The position numbers were made by a program, and so were the translations under genes. Source: Alsobacter soli (lineage in GTDB: Bacteria > Pseudomonadota > Alphaproteobacteria > Rhizobiales > Beijerinckiaceae). From it: a stretch of 58,550 bases of DNA. Below, in pieces: positions 8,000 to 15,982 of the stretch; the first letter of the stretch is position 1, and every line of letters starts with the position of its first letter. A model generated the notes under the pieces. That model was not told where the DNA came from, made no database searches, and saw only the letters and a program-made list of their open reading frames with translations. The stretch spans positions 1-58,550 of the forward strand of contig NZ_PVZS01000025.1 in the NCBI RefSeq assembly GCF_003004785.1, given 5' to 3'.

Positions 8000-9580
8000 T
8001 CAGAATGGGTGATACTGGTAGAGCCAGGTCTCGCTCAGCACCTCGTCCCCGTGCTTGAGGTAGAGGCGCATCTCCACCGGATCCTTGCCATCCACCGTGA
8101 AGTCGAACTGCGCGCGCCAATGGCCGGGCACCTCGTTCGGCACCGCCTCAGCGTAGATGTAGGAGAACTGGCCGCGCGAGGCGGACAGCACCGGCTCGGG
8201 CTTCACGCCGAAGGGCAGCTTGGCCAGTACGTCGCCCTTGAACTCCACCATGAACTTGCGAACGCCCTTGGGGCGCGGCTGCCCCGGCTGCCCGCCGTTC
8301 CCGAGCCGGGTGGCCATGCAGCGCGCCAGCGGCGACGGATAGGGCTCGTCCGCCAGCCAGTGGAGGCGGTACCTGTAGTCGTAGGTCTTACCCGCCGCGG
8401 TGGGGTCCTTGGGCACCCACATGGCCACGATATTGTCGTGGATCTCGTCGTCGGTCGGGATCTCGGTGAGCTGGATGGCGCCTTCGCCCCAGTCGCTGAG
8501 CGGCTCGACCCAGGCGGTCGGCCGGAGCTGGTACTTCACGCCGTCCTGGTAGTTGTTGAAGTCCCGGTCGCGCTGGCACAGGCCGAAACCGCGGGGCGTC
8601 TGGTCCACGAAGCTCGACACCATGATGCGGCTCGGGTTGTTGAGCGGGCGCCAGATGTGTTCGCCCTTGCCGTTCCACATCGCGAGGCCATCCGAGTCAT
8701 GAACCTCGGGCCGCCAGTCGACCGCCGTCGCCTTCACGGTTTCGGAGAACCAGAACATGGAGGTCAGGGGCGCGAGCCCCATGCGCTCGATCGGCTTGCG
8801 CAGGTTGAGGCTCGCCTCGATGTCCATCACCACGCCCTTGCCCCGCCGCATGGCGAAGCGGTACGCGCCAGCTACGCTCGGGCTGTCCAGCAGCGCGTTG
8901 ACGATCACGGGGTCCGCTTCGGTCAGCGCCGGCTCGAACCAGAAGGCCACGAAATCCGGGAACTCCTCCGGGTTGGCCGTGCCCGGCCCGATCGCGAGGC
9001 CGCGGGACGACAGGCCCACCTGGCCGAGTTCGCCCACCGCCCGGAAATAGGAGGCGCCCAGGAAGGTGGCCCAGGGCTCCGCCTTCTTCCAATCGGGCCG
9101 GTTGCGGCTCTCATGGACCCAGAACCCCGCGAACGCGGACGGCTCCGGCCCGAGCTTCTTGGCCACGTGGCCCGGCCCGCCCATGAACAGGTTTGGATTG
9201 TAGAGGATCTCGCGGGCCGCGCCCTTCTCGATGAGGTGCATCCGCACCGTCTTGGGGAAATAGCGCCCAACGTGCTGGAAGCTGATCGGGTAGACGCTGC
9301 CGCCCTCGCCCCAGAGCGCGTTCTCAAGCTTGTAGCGGAGCTTGCCGTGCGCGTCATAGTCGATCTGCTGCACGATCTCCGGGTTCGGCCGGGGCGGGCT
9401 CTCATAGGGCTTGCCGGCCAGCTCCCTGGCGTGGCGCTTCAGGCCCTCCCAGCTGAAGGGCTCGGCGGGGCCGAAGGTGAGGCCCTCCGCCTTCTCGGCC
9501 ATGGCGGGACCGATCCCGAGGGCGGAGGCGGCTTGGAAGGCGGCGGCGAGTTGCAGGAAGGTGCGACGATCGAGGCTCAT
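8000..9580 (-). CDS. opgG: Glucan biosynthesis protein, MdoG/OpgG-OpgD family (distal copy)
   Basis: 526 residues. Periplasmic protein of the MdoG family that shapes or branches osmoregulated periplasmic glucans. The N-terminus SLDRRTFLQLAAAFQAASA has a twin-arginine signal followed by AMA cleavage. Conserved blocks include FLGASYFRAVG, LAPLTSMFWF, DSDGLAMWNGKGE, TPRGFGLCQRDRDF, PTAWVEP..WGEG and FDFTVDG, covering both MdoG beta domains. A Tat signal is the pattern of E. coli OpgD, so the paralog type is not settled by sequence. The 150-bp gap after the upstream copy (9731-11305) suggests one transcript. No glycosyltransferase OpgH is in the window. Confidence 0.85.
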   Translation of the reverse strand: MSLDRRTFLQLAAAFQAASALGIGPAMAEKAEGLTFGPAEPFSWEGLKRHARELAGKPYESPPRPNPEIVQQIDYDAHGKLRYKLENALWGEGGSVYPISFQHVGRYFPKTVRMHLIEKGAAREILYNPNLFMGGPGHVAKKLGPEPSAFAGFWVHESRNRPDWKKAEPWATFLGASYFRAVGELGQVGLSSRGLAIGPGTANPEEFPDFVAFWFEPALTEADPVIVNALLDSPSVAGAYRFAMRRGKGVVMDIEASLNLRKPIERMGLAPLTSMFWFSETVKATAVDWRPEVHDSDGLAMWNGKGEHIWRPLNNPSRIMVSSFVDQTPRGFGLCQRDRDFNNYQDGVKYQLRPTAWVEPLSDWGEGAIQLTEIPTDDEIHDNIVAMWVPKDPTAAGKTYDYRYRLHWLADEPYPSPLARCMATRLGNGGQPGQPRPKGVRKFMVEFKGDVLAKLPFGVKPEPVLSASRGQFSYIYAEAVPNEVPGHWRAQFDFTVDGKDPVEMRLYLKHGDEVLSETWLYQYHPF

Positions 9581-9730
9581 GGGGCAGCCATATTGGGCGG
9601 GACCGGGAGTTCCGCAACGGGCCGGCGCCGCTCAGGGCGAGGAAAGGCGGGAGGCTTCATCCTCCACGAAGATGGCCGAATCGGGCCGGCGGAGGCGGCG
9701 TCCGGCGGAAGCCGCCTCAAGGGTCCGGGA

Positions 9731-11305
9731 TCATTCGGCCTTCCACGGGAAGGTCCAGGTCTCAGTCAGCGCCCGGCTCCCGGCGCGGAGGAACGCGCGC
9801 AGGTCGGCGGTCTGGCCCTTGTCCAGCTGGACGTCGATGCCGGCACGGAACCCGTCCGTCTTCGGGTTCGGGACCAGGAAGGTGCGCACGATGCGCCCGG
9901 CCGAAGTGGTCGGCACGATCTGCACCTTCTCCGGGTCGTTCAGGTAGTAGGCCAGGTCGCCGCCCGCGAAGTCGATGATGAAGCGGCGCGAGCCCGGGGC
10001 CGGCGGCTCCGGCGCGCCGAGCGCCCGTGCCGAGGTCTGCCACGTGTTAAAGGCGGCCCCGCCGGCGTGAAGCTTGAAGTCGTCCGTCACCGCGGTGATG
10101 CGGTAGCCCCAAGCGAGCGTCTGCCCCGGCTCGGGCGCCGCATTGGGTGTCCAGTAGGCCACGACGTTGTCGTTGGTCTCGTCCCCGGTCGGGATCTCGA
10201 TGAGTTCGATCCGCCCCTCGCCCCAGGAGCCGCGCGGCTCCACCCAGTAGCTGGGCCGCGCCTCGTAGCCGAGGTCGATGTCCTGGTAGTGTTCGAAGGT
10301 GCGGTCCCGCTGCATCAGGCCGAACCCGCGCGGGTTCGTGTCCATGAAGGCCGAGAAGCTGATCTCCTTGGGGTTGCGCAGCGGCCTCCACAGCCACTCG
10401 CCCGAGCCCGTCTGCATCAGCAGGCCGTCCGAATCGTGCAGCTCCGGCCGGAAATCGTCGTTGAAGCGGCGGTCGTTCTCGCCGACGAAGAACATGGAGG
10501 TGAGCGGCGCGATTCCCATGCGCTCGATCCGCTTGCGCGGGAAGAGCTGCAGGGAGACGTCCACCACGGTCTCGTTCGCCGGATAGACGTAGAACTGGTA
10601 GGCGCCGGTCAGCGAGGGGCCGTCGAGCAGGGCGTAGATCACGGCCCGGTCTGCGTCCGGGCCGGGCTGCTCCACCCAGAACTCGCGGAAGAACGGAAAC
10701 TCCTCGGTCTCCTTCGCGCCAACCCCGATCGCGAGCCCACGGGCCGAGAGACCGTAGCGCTGCCGCCGGCCCAGGAATCGGAAATAGCTCGCGCCCAGGA
10801 AGGAGATCAGCTCGTCCTGCACGCGTGGATCGTTGAGCGGATAGTGCAGCCGGAACCCGGCGAAGCCGAGGTTCACCGGGAGATTCCCGAGCTTGTTGCG
10901 GCCGTAGTCGAACAGTGACGCCGAATAGGGCACCGGGGCGCTGACCCCGTCCCGAATCACGTTCACCACCACCGGCCGGGTGAACAGGAAGCCCGGATGG
11001 AACATGTGCATGCGGTACTGCCCGCCATTGCCCCCCAGCAGCGCCTTGTCCGGCCGGAAGCGGATGTCCCGGTAGGCGTCGTAGTCCAGCTTGGCGAGCG
11101 CCTCGGGCAGCGCTGGCGGATTGGCGTCGAAAGGCGCGCCCGAAAGGTCCCGCGCCTTGCGGATCACGTCGTCGAAGCCGAATCGCGGCTGGTTCGGTTG
11201 CGCCTGGGCGCCTGGCGCGGTCTGGGCGAAGGAGGGCCTGGCCGCGAGCAGGGCGGCCGCAAGGCCTCCAAGCCGCTCGATGAAGTGGCGACGGGAAAGA
11301 GACAT
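9731..11305 (-). CDS. opgG: Glucan biosynthesis protein, MdoG/OpgG-OpgD family (proximal copy)
   Basis: 524 residues with a twin-arginine signal SRRHFIERLGG and a cleavage region SFAQTAP. It carries the same block order as its neighbour at 8000 (FLGASYFRFLGRRQRYGLSARGLAIG, MGIAPLTSMFFVGEN, NPRGFGLMQRDRTF, PSYWVEPRGSWGEG), but the two differ over much of their length. This looks like an old duplication or subfunctional pair, as in E. coli OpgG/OpgD. It is the first gene of the pair, reading away from the ornithine decarboxylase leader. G versus D identity is uncertain. Confidence 0.85.
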   Translation of the reverse strand: MSLSRRHFIERLGGLAAALLAARPSFAQTAPGAQAQPNQPRFGFDDVIRKARDLSGAPFDANPPALPEALAKLDYDAYRDIRFRPDKALLGGNGGQYRMHMFHPGFLFTRPVVVNVIRDGVSAPVPYSASLFDYGRNKLGNLPVNLGFAGFRLHYPLNDPRVQDELISFLGASYFRFLGRRQRYGLSARGLAIGVGAKETEEFPFFREFWVEQPGPDADRAVIYALLDGPSLTGAYQFYVYPANETVVDVSLQLFPRKRIERMGIAPLTSMFFVGENDRRFNDDFRPELHDSDGLLMQTGSGEWLWRPLRNPKEISFSAFMDTNPRGFGLMQRDRTFEHYQDIDLGYEARPSYWVEPRGSWGEGRIELIEIPTGDETNDNVVAYWTPNAAPEPGQTLAWGYRITAVTDDFKLHAGGAAFNTWQTSARALGAPEPPAPGSRRFIIDFAGGDLAYYLNDPEKVQIVPTTSAGRIVRTFLVPNPKTDGFRAGIDVQLDKGQTADLRAFLRAGSRALTETWTFPWKAE

Positions 11306-11521
11306 CGGAGTGGGACTCTGAGGACCGGAGAGGCGTGCGAAGCGAGGGCTCGACGAGGGCGGAGGAGCGCCTCATGGCCCGGGGGTTTGGCCATTCGTGG
11401 GCGCCGGTCGCGCCAGCCTCTCCGGCCAGCTCTCCGGCGTCGCCCTCCAGGTCGTCTTCCCTCCTCAATATCAGAGACTTAATCCCCCTGTCAGCAATTT
11501 GCGGAAAGCGCAAAAAAACTA

Positions 11522-11550
11522 TTGAAGAGGGGGGCGAACGCCCCTATGTA
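11522..11550 (+). promoter_or_regulatory. Candidate sigma70 promoter for the ornithine decarboxylase leader
   Basis: TTGAAG (11522-11527), a 17-bp spacer and TATGTA (11545-11550). It would start transcription near 11557, leaving a leader of about 450 nt before the decarboxylase ATG. The spacer contains GGGGCGAACGCCCC, a small hairpin or operator. Confidence 0.55.
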
Positions 11551-11556
11551 TCGCCT

Positions 11557-12005
11557 CGCCCAATTTCGCACGTGCCTGTGGCCGCGTGCTGGTCGGTGGG
11601 CATCCGGACAAGAGGCCGGACAGCCGCCCGGGACATGGATCGGGACCAAACGGGGTGGGAACCCCAGTTGGCGATGATCCCGGCAGAAATGCCGCGTTCC
11701 GAACCCTGACCAGCAGCCGGAGGCGAAACCGGCGTACCCCGCTCTCCCCGGGGGACGTGGCTTAAAGCAACGACGGAACGGGCTTTTTTGGTCTCGTCCG
11801 GCCCTCCAAAGGTCGGGTCACCGAAGAGGCTTGTCCTTCTTGCCAGGCGTGCGGATCGGGGTCTCCCCAATCCAATCCAAGGCAGCATCATCGGGTGTCC
11901 TCACCCGACGTCGGCGTCTCCACAGCGCCGCGTCGTGGGACCGTCATCCGGGGTTCTCACCTTTCGAGCGCCTGACCGGCGTTCGGCAGACCTTGGGGAG
12001 ATCGT
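11557..12005 (+). ncRNA. Long structured 5' leader of ornithine decarboxylase, candidate speF-type RNA
   Basis: About 450 nt without a plausible gene lies between the candidate promoter and the decarboxylase. It contains compact hairpins (for example TCGGGTG-TCCT-CACCCGA near 11891-11908), a six-T run at 11784-11789 preceded by AAAGC that can pair with GCTTT, and GGGGTCTCCCC. Established knowledge: alphaproteobacterial speF-class decarboxylase genes carry a conserved leader RNA, the speF motif, of several hundred nt. I cannot verify the consensus here, so identity is inferred from position, length and structure. Confidence 0.4.
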
Positions 12006-12008
12006 GCC

Positions 12009-13139
12009 ATGACTGCACGCATCCGCGAGTTCCTTCGTACGCGCCGCGAAGACGGGCCCTGCATGGTGCTCGACCTCGACGTCGTGCGGGACAACTACAA
12101 CGCCTTCGCGCGCGCCCTGCCGGACACCCGGGTGTTCTACGCCGTCAAGGCGAACCCGTCGCCCGAGGTGCTGCACCTGCTCGCCACGCTGGGCTCCTGC
12201 TTCGACACCGCTTCGGTCGCCGAGATCGAGATGGCGCTCGCGGCCGGCGCGACGGCGGACCGGATCTCCTTCGGCAACACGATCAAGAAGGAGCGTGACG
12301 TCGCGCGCGCCTATGCGCTCGGCATCCGCCTCTTCGCCGTCGACTGCCTCGCCGAGGTGGAGAAGATCGCGCGCGCCGCGCCCGGCTCCAAGGTGTTCTG
12401 CCGCATCCTCTGCGACGGCGCAGGCGCCGAGTGGCCCCTGTCGCGCAAGTTCGGCTGCGTGCCGGAGATGGCGGCCGACGTGCTCGAGCATGCGCACCGC
12501 AACGGGCTGGAGGCCTATGGGGTCTCCTTCCACGTCGGTTCGCAGCAGCGCAACACGGAGGCCTGGGACCAGGCGCTCGCCTCGTCCGCGGCCATCTTCC
12601 GCGAGTGCGCCGAGCGCGGCATCACGCTCTCGATGGTCAACCTCGGCGGCGGCTTCCCGACGAAGTACCTGAAGGAGGTTCCGGCGGTGGAGCGCTACGG
12701 CGACTCCATCTTCCAGGCCCTCTCGAAGCACTTCGGCAACCGCCTGCCCGAGACCATCATCGAGCCCGGTCGCGGCATGGTCGGCAACGCCGGCCTGATC
12801 GAGGCCGAGGTCGTGCTGATCTCGAAGAAGTCGGAAGACGACGACGTGCGCTGGGTCTACCTGGACATCGGCAAGTTCGGCGGTCTCGCCGAAACGATGG
12901 ACGAGTCGATCCGCTACCCCATCCGGACCCGTCACGACGGGGACGAGATGACCCCGTGCGTGCTCGCCGGGCCGACCTGCGACTCGGCCGACGTGATGTA
13001 CGAGAAGGAGCCGTACCCGCTCCCGGTGAGCCTCTCGATCGGCGACAAGGTGCTGATCGAAGGCGCGGGCGCTTATACGACCACCTACTCGGCCGTCGCG
13101 TTCAACGGCTTCCCTCCGCTCCGATCCTACGTGATCTGA
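12009..13139 (+). CDS. odc: Type III PLP-dependent ornithine/lysine decarboxylase
   Basis: Decarboxylates ornithine to putrescine (possibly also lysine to cadaverine). 376 residues, alanine-racemase-fold group IV enzyme. The PLP lysine is K47 in FYAVKANP. SFHVGSQ, VNLGGGFP and EPGRGMVG phosphate-binding motifs follow, and the catalytic cysteine of the partner active site is C324 in AGPTCDSAD. The start has GGGGAGA 8 bp before the ATG. The putrescine feeds homospermidine synthase (459-1892). The long leader suggests RNA-level regulation. The specificity loop does not let me separate ornithine from lysine use, though the alphaproteobacterial context favours ornithine. Confidence 0.92.
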   Translation: MTARIREFLRTRREDGPCMVLDLDVVRDNYNAFARALPDTRVFYAVKANPSPEVLHLLATLGSCFDTASVAEIEMALAAGATADRISFGNTIKKERDVARAYALGIRLFAVDCLAEVEKIARAAPGSKVFCRILCDGAGAEWPLSRKFGCVPEMAADVLEHAHRNGLEAYGVSFHVGSQQRNTEAWDQALASSAAIFRECAERGITLSMVNLGGGFPTKYLKEVPAVERYGDSIFQALSKHFGNRLPETIIEPGRGMVGNAGLIEAEVVLISKKSEDDDVRWVYLDIGKFGGLAETMDESIRYPIRTRHDGDEMTPCVLAGPTCDSADVMYEKEPYPLPVSLSIGDKVLIEGAGAYTTTYSAVAFNGFPPLRSYVI

Positions 13140-13143
13140 GCCT

Positions 13144-13166
13144 GCCGCCGGCCTCGCGCCGGCGGC
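13144..13166. terminator. GC-rich hairpin after the decarboxylase gene
   Basis: GCCGCCGGC-CTCGC-GCCGGCGGC, a 9-bp perfect stem 5 bp after the stop, without a T tract. It may stabilise the mRNA or give partial termination before the GNAT gene. Confidence 0.5.
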
Positions 13167-13312
13167 TCCGGCTGGCCTGAACACACCAGGCCTCGGCGCG
13201 CACGTTCCCGCGCCCGCGTCCCGGGTCCGAACATCGGGCCCGGCTTCCCCACGAACCTTCACTGGATTCGGATCCGTTCCGGCCGTGCGCCGGGCGGGGA
13301 AGGAGCACGGCC

Positions 13313-13906
13313 ATGATTCACCTATCCGACGCGGCCCTCACGGGCCTGACCCTTCGCGCCGAGACGGCCGCCGACGTGGACGCCCGCGAGGCGCTGCTCG
13401 ACGCCGCCTTCGGACCTGCGCGATTGCTAAAGACCTGCGAGCGCCTGCGCGAAGGACGCCTGCCCGCGCTCGCCCTGGTGGCAGTGCGCGAGGGCGCTCT
13501 CGTCGGGACGGTCCGCCTGTGGAACGTCAGCGCCGGCCCCGGTCGCCCCGCCCTGATGCTGGGCCCGCTCGCCGTCGACGCGAGTGCGCGATCGGAAGGC
13601 GTGGGCGGCAAGCTGATGCGCGCCTCCCTGTCGCTCGCGGCGGTGACTGGCCACGAGGCCGTTCTGCTGGTGGGCGATGCGCCCTACTATGAGCGCTTCG
13701 GCTTCTCGGCTGAGCTCACGTGGGGCCTGTGGATGCCCGGCCCGGTGGAGCGCGAGCGCTTCCTCGGTCTGGAACTCACGCCAGGCGCCCTGGCCGGCGC
13801 GCGCGGGCTGGTGAGTCCGACTGGGGCGCCTGCGCCCAAGGCGGACCTCAGCCAGCTCGTGGCCGCCGCCATGGCCCGCGAGGCCGCGCTGCGCGCGGCC
13901 GCGTGA
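13313..13906 (+). CDS. GNAT family N-acetyltransferase (YhbS-like)
   Basis: 197 residues. A GNAT fold with motif A LAVDASARSEGVGGKLMRASL (about 90-110), which holds the acetyl-CoA pyrophosphate loop, and a C-terminal PYYERFGF motif. The acceptor is unknown. It follows ornithine decarboxylase by 173 bp in the same direction, with its own AAGGAG ribosome-binding site. A decarboxylase-GNAT arrangement is, from memory, repeated in related genomes, so polyamine or ornithine acetylation is possible, but the family is too broad to claim it. Confidence 0.85.
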   Translation: MIHLSDAALTGLTLRAETAADVDAREALLDAAFGPARLLKTCERLREGRLPALALVAVREGALVGTVRLWNVSAGPGRPALMLGPLAVDASARSEGVGGKLMRASLSLAAVTGHEAVLLVGDAPYYERFGFSAELTWGLWMPGPVERERFLGLELTPGALAGARGLVSPTGAPAPKADLSQLVAAAMAREAALRAAA

Positions 13907-13939
13907 CGGCTTGCGTCCGAAGCGGCTTGCCGTGATTGT

Positions 13940-13971
13940 CCGGACTGCGGGCGACGTCGCCCGCAGTCCGG
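13940..13971. repeat. Perfect 32-bp palindrome
   Basis: Left arm CCGGACTGCGGGCGAC, right arm GTCGCCCGCAGTCCGG, with no loop between them. It lies 34 bp after the GNAT stop and 26 bp before the ABC ATPase start. It is unrelated to the dispersed repeat families in this window and has no T tract. Confidence 0.9.
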
Positions 13972-13996
13972 CGAGAGCGCCGTCATAGCCGGTTTC

Positions 13997-14743
13997 ATGC
14001 CTTCTCCTCTCCTGCAGCTGTTCGACGTCGGGAAGGTCTTCGAGACCGGCGCCGCAGCCCTGTCGGGGCTGACGCTCGATGTGCGCGAAGGCGAGTTCCT
14101 GTCCCTCCTGGGCCCGTCGGGCTGCGGCAAGACCACCGCGCTGCGCATCATGGCGGGCCTGGAGCGCGCGACCGCGGGGCGGGTCGAAGGACGGACGATC
14201 GCCGCCGGCGAGGGCGGCCTCTCCTTCGTCTTCCAGGATCCCACCCTCATGCCGTGGGCGAGCGCGGCGGACAATGTCTGGCTGCCGCTGCGCATTACGG
14301 GCCTGTCCCGCAAGGCGGCTGCCGGCCGGATCTCCGAGGCTCTCCAACTCGTCGGCGTCTCCGACTTCGCCGACGCTCTGCCGAGCCAGCTCTCGGGCGG
14401 GATGCGCATGCGCGTATCCATCGCGCGCGCCTTGGTGACCCGCCCTCGCCTCCTGCTGATGGACGAGCCCTTCGCCGCCCTCGACGAGATCACCAGGTTC
14501 CGCCTCAACGACGACCTCTTGCGCCTCAAGCGCGAGATCGGCTGCACCATCGTGTTCGTGACGCATTCCGTCTACGAGAGCGTCTACCTTTCCACCCGCG
14601 TGGTGGTCATGACCCGTCGCCCCGGCCGTGTCCTGGCCGAGATCCCGGTTGATCTGCCCGCCGATCGCAACGACGGCACGCGCCGCGAGCCCGCCTATCT
14701 GGAGCTGTGCCAGCGGGCCTCGGAAGCCTTGGCCCGGGCCTGA
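13997..14743 (+). CDS. ABC transporter ATP-binding protein, nitrate/sulfonate/taurine type (orphan)
   Basis: 248 residues with Walker A GPSGCGKT at 39-46, Q-loop FQDP, signature LSGGMRMR, Walker B LLMDEPFAALDE and H-loop VTHSVYES. The sequence resembles SsuB/TauB/ThiZ-type ATPases, which normally sit beside a permease and a periplasmic binding protein. Neither is adjacent: the flanks are a GNAT and a DMT exporter. The permease may be elsewhere or lost. The ribosome-binding site is weak, and the palindrome at 13940-13971 would be in its leader. Confidence 0.85.
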   Translation: MPSPLLQLFDVGKVFETGAAALSGLTLDVREGEFLSLLGPSGCGKTTALRIMAGLERATAGRVEGRTIAAGEGGLSFVFQDPTLMPWASAADNVWLPLRITGLSRKAAAGRISEALQLVGVSDFADALPSQLSGGMRMRVSIARALVTRPRLLLMDEPFAALDEITRFRLNDDLLRLKREIGCTIVFVTHSVYESVYLSTRVVVMTRRPGRVLAEIPVDLPADRNDGTRREPAYLELCQRASEALARA

Positions 14744-14787
14744 AGCGTCTCGCGCCAGCGCAGGGGTGCCCCGCCCAACAAGGGGCA

Positions 14788-14798
14788 TCAAACGATTA
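14788..14798. promoter_or_regulatory. Operator-like word TCAAACGATTA
   Basis: An 11-mer identical to 26362-26372 and similar to the palindrome TCAATCGATTGA at 36098-36109. It sits in an AT-rich patch 61 bp before the DMT exporter start. The AA-CG-TT core is LacI-family-like. Confidence 0.35.
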
Positions 14799-14858
14799 GA
14801 ATTATCCCGTATGGTGCGTCAAAGAGCGTGATGCGTCCGACTGGGCGCGGGGAGAAAC

Positions 14859-15749
14859 ATGCACCAGCGGGTGGACCTGACGCGCGATGCGAACGCGCGG
14901 CGCGAGCGGCTGACCGGCATCCTGCTGATCTGCGGCGCCTTCCTGTGCTTCTCGCTCCTGGACTGCACCGCGAAGTGGCTGAACCACTCCATCCCGGCGA
15001 TGCAAACCACCTGGGCGCGCTACATGTCCAACGTGGTCCTGGTGTTCGCCGTCCTGAACCCCTGGACGAAGCCTGGCGTGAGCCGCACGGTGCGACCAGG
15101 GCTGCAGGTCGTTCGATCTCTGCTGCTGTTCGGCTCGACGGCCGCCAACTTCTTCGCCCTGCAATACCTGCAGCTCGCCCAGACGATCTCCATCGCTTTC
15201 GCGACGCCCCTGCTGGTCGCCCTGTTGGCAGGGCCCATCCTGGGCGAGCGTGTAGGCGTGCACCGCTACCTGGCCATCGTGGTAGGGTTCATGGGCGTGC
15301 TCGTCGTCACCCGCCCCGGCTTCGGCATGCATCCCGCCATCCTGATGTGCATGCTGAGCGTCACCTGCTACGCCTTCTACAACATCGCGACACGGAAACT
15401 CGCGGCCTACGACCCTCCCCACACCACGCTCTTCTACTCGGGCCTGGGCGGAGTCGTGATCCTGACGCCGTTCCTGCCGCTTTTCTGGAGCGCGCCACCC
15501 AGCGCGCTCGTCTGGGTGGGCATGGTCATAACCGGCGTCCTGGGCGGCTTCGGCCACTTCCTGCTGATCCTGGCCCACCAACGCGCCCCGGCGGCGGTGC
15601 TGTCGCCCTTCATATACACCCAGCTGCTTTGGATGATTGGCCTGGGCTACTTCGTCTTCGGCGACGTGCCGGATCGGTACACCGTGGTCGGCTCGCTCAT
15701 CGTTGTCGCGTCCGGCCTCTACCTGCTCTTACGCGAGCGCCGGCGCTAG
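14859..15749 (+). CDS. DMT superfamily (EamA) transporter
   Basis: 296 residues with about ten hydrophobic helices in two EamA repeats (roughly 20-145 and 160-290), a typical small-molecule exporter of the inner membrane. FGSTAANFFALQYL and the LGERVGVHRYLAIVVGFMGV region mark repeat one. A second VPDRYTVVGSLIVVASGLY motif closes repeat two. GGGGAG precedes the ATG. Substrate cannot be predicted. It is followed by palindromic repeats that probably end the transcript. Confidence 0.88.
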   Translation: MHQRVDLTRDANARRERLTGILLICGAFLCFSLLDCTAKWLNHSIPAMQTTWARYMSNVVLVFAVLNPWTKPGVSRTVRPGLQVVRSLLLFGSTAANFFALQYLQLAQTISIAFATPLLVALLAGPILGERVGVHRYLAIVVGFMGVLVVTRPGFGMHPAILMCMLSVTCYAFYNIATRKLAAYDPPHTTLFYSGLGGVVILTPFLPLFWSAPPSALVWVGMVITGVLGGFGHFLLILAHQRAPAAVLSPFIYTQLLWMIGLGYFVFGDVPDRYTVVGSLIVVASGLYLLLRERRR

Positions 15750-15802
15750 ACGCGCTCTTCTCCACCGTCGTCACGTCCTCGCACGGACGGAAACCGATCC
15801 CC

Positions 15803-15881
15803 GTCATGGACGGGCTCGTCCCGACCATCCGCGCCGTCAAGCAAGGCGTGGATCCCCGGGACAAGCCCGGGGATGACGGCC
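15803..15881. repeat. Palindromic intergenic repeat (family B)
   Basis: Starts CCCGTCATGGACGGGCTCG and ends GGATCCCCGGGACAAGCC followed by CGGGGATGACGGCC. The last 33 bases are shared almost exactly with 22647-22680. Internal inverted halves can form a double hairpin between the convergent DMT and denD genes. Confidence 0.85.
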
Positions 15882-15933
15882 ATCGAAGCGCCTGGCGATG
15901 ACCTGAAGAACAGTCCTCAGGATGACGCCGCGT

Positions 15934-15974
15934 CGTCCTGGATTGCTCTGTCGCTATGCTCCTCGCGAAGACGG
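15934..15974. repeat. Single copy of palindromic repeat family A
   Basis: CGTCCTGGATTGCTCTGTCG onward to CGCGAAGACGG. This is an inverted-orientation copy without a partner, next to the family B element, just before the denD stop. Confidence 0.75.
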
Positions 15975-15982
15975 CGAGTGGA

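Noticed and set aside
8009-10918. 969-codon plus-strand open frame across both MdoG genes
   Set aside because: It is antisense to two well-conserved proteins. High GC makes long stop-free frames common here.
11544-11891. Minus-strand open frame in the ornithine decarboxylase leader
   Set aside because: Low-complexity composition, no ribosome-binding site and no family resemblance. The region is better explained as an RNA leader.
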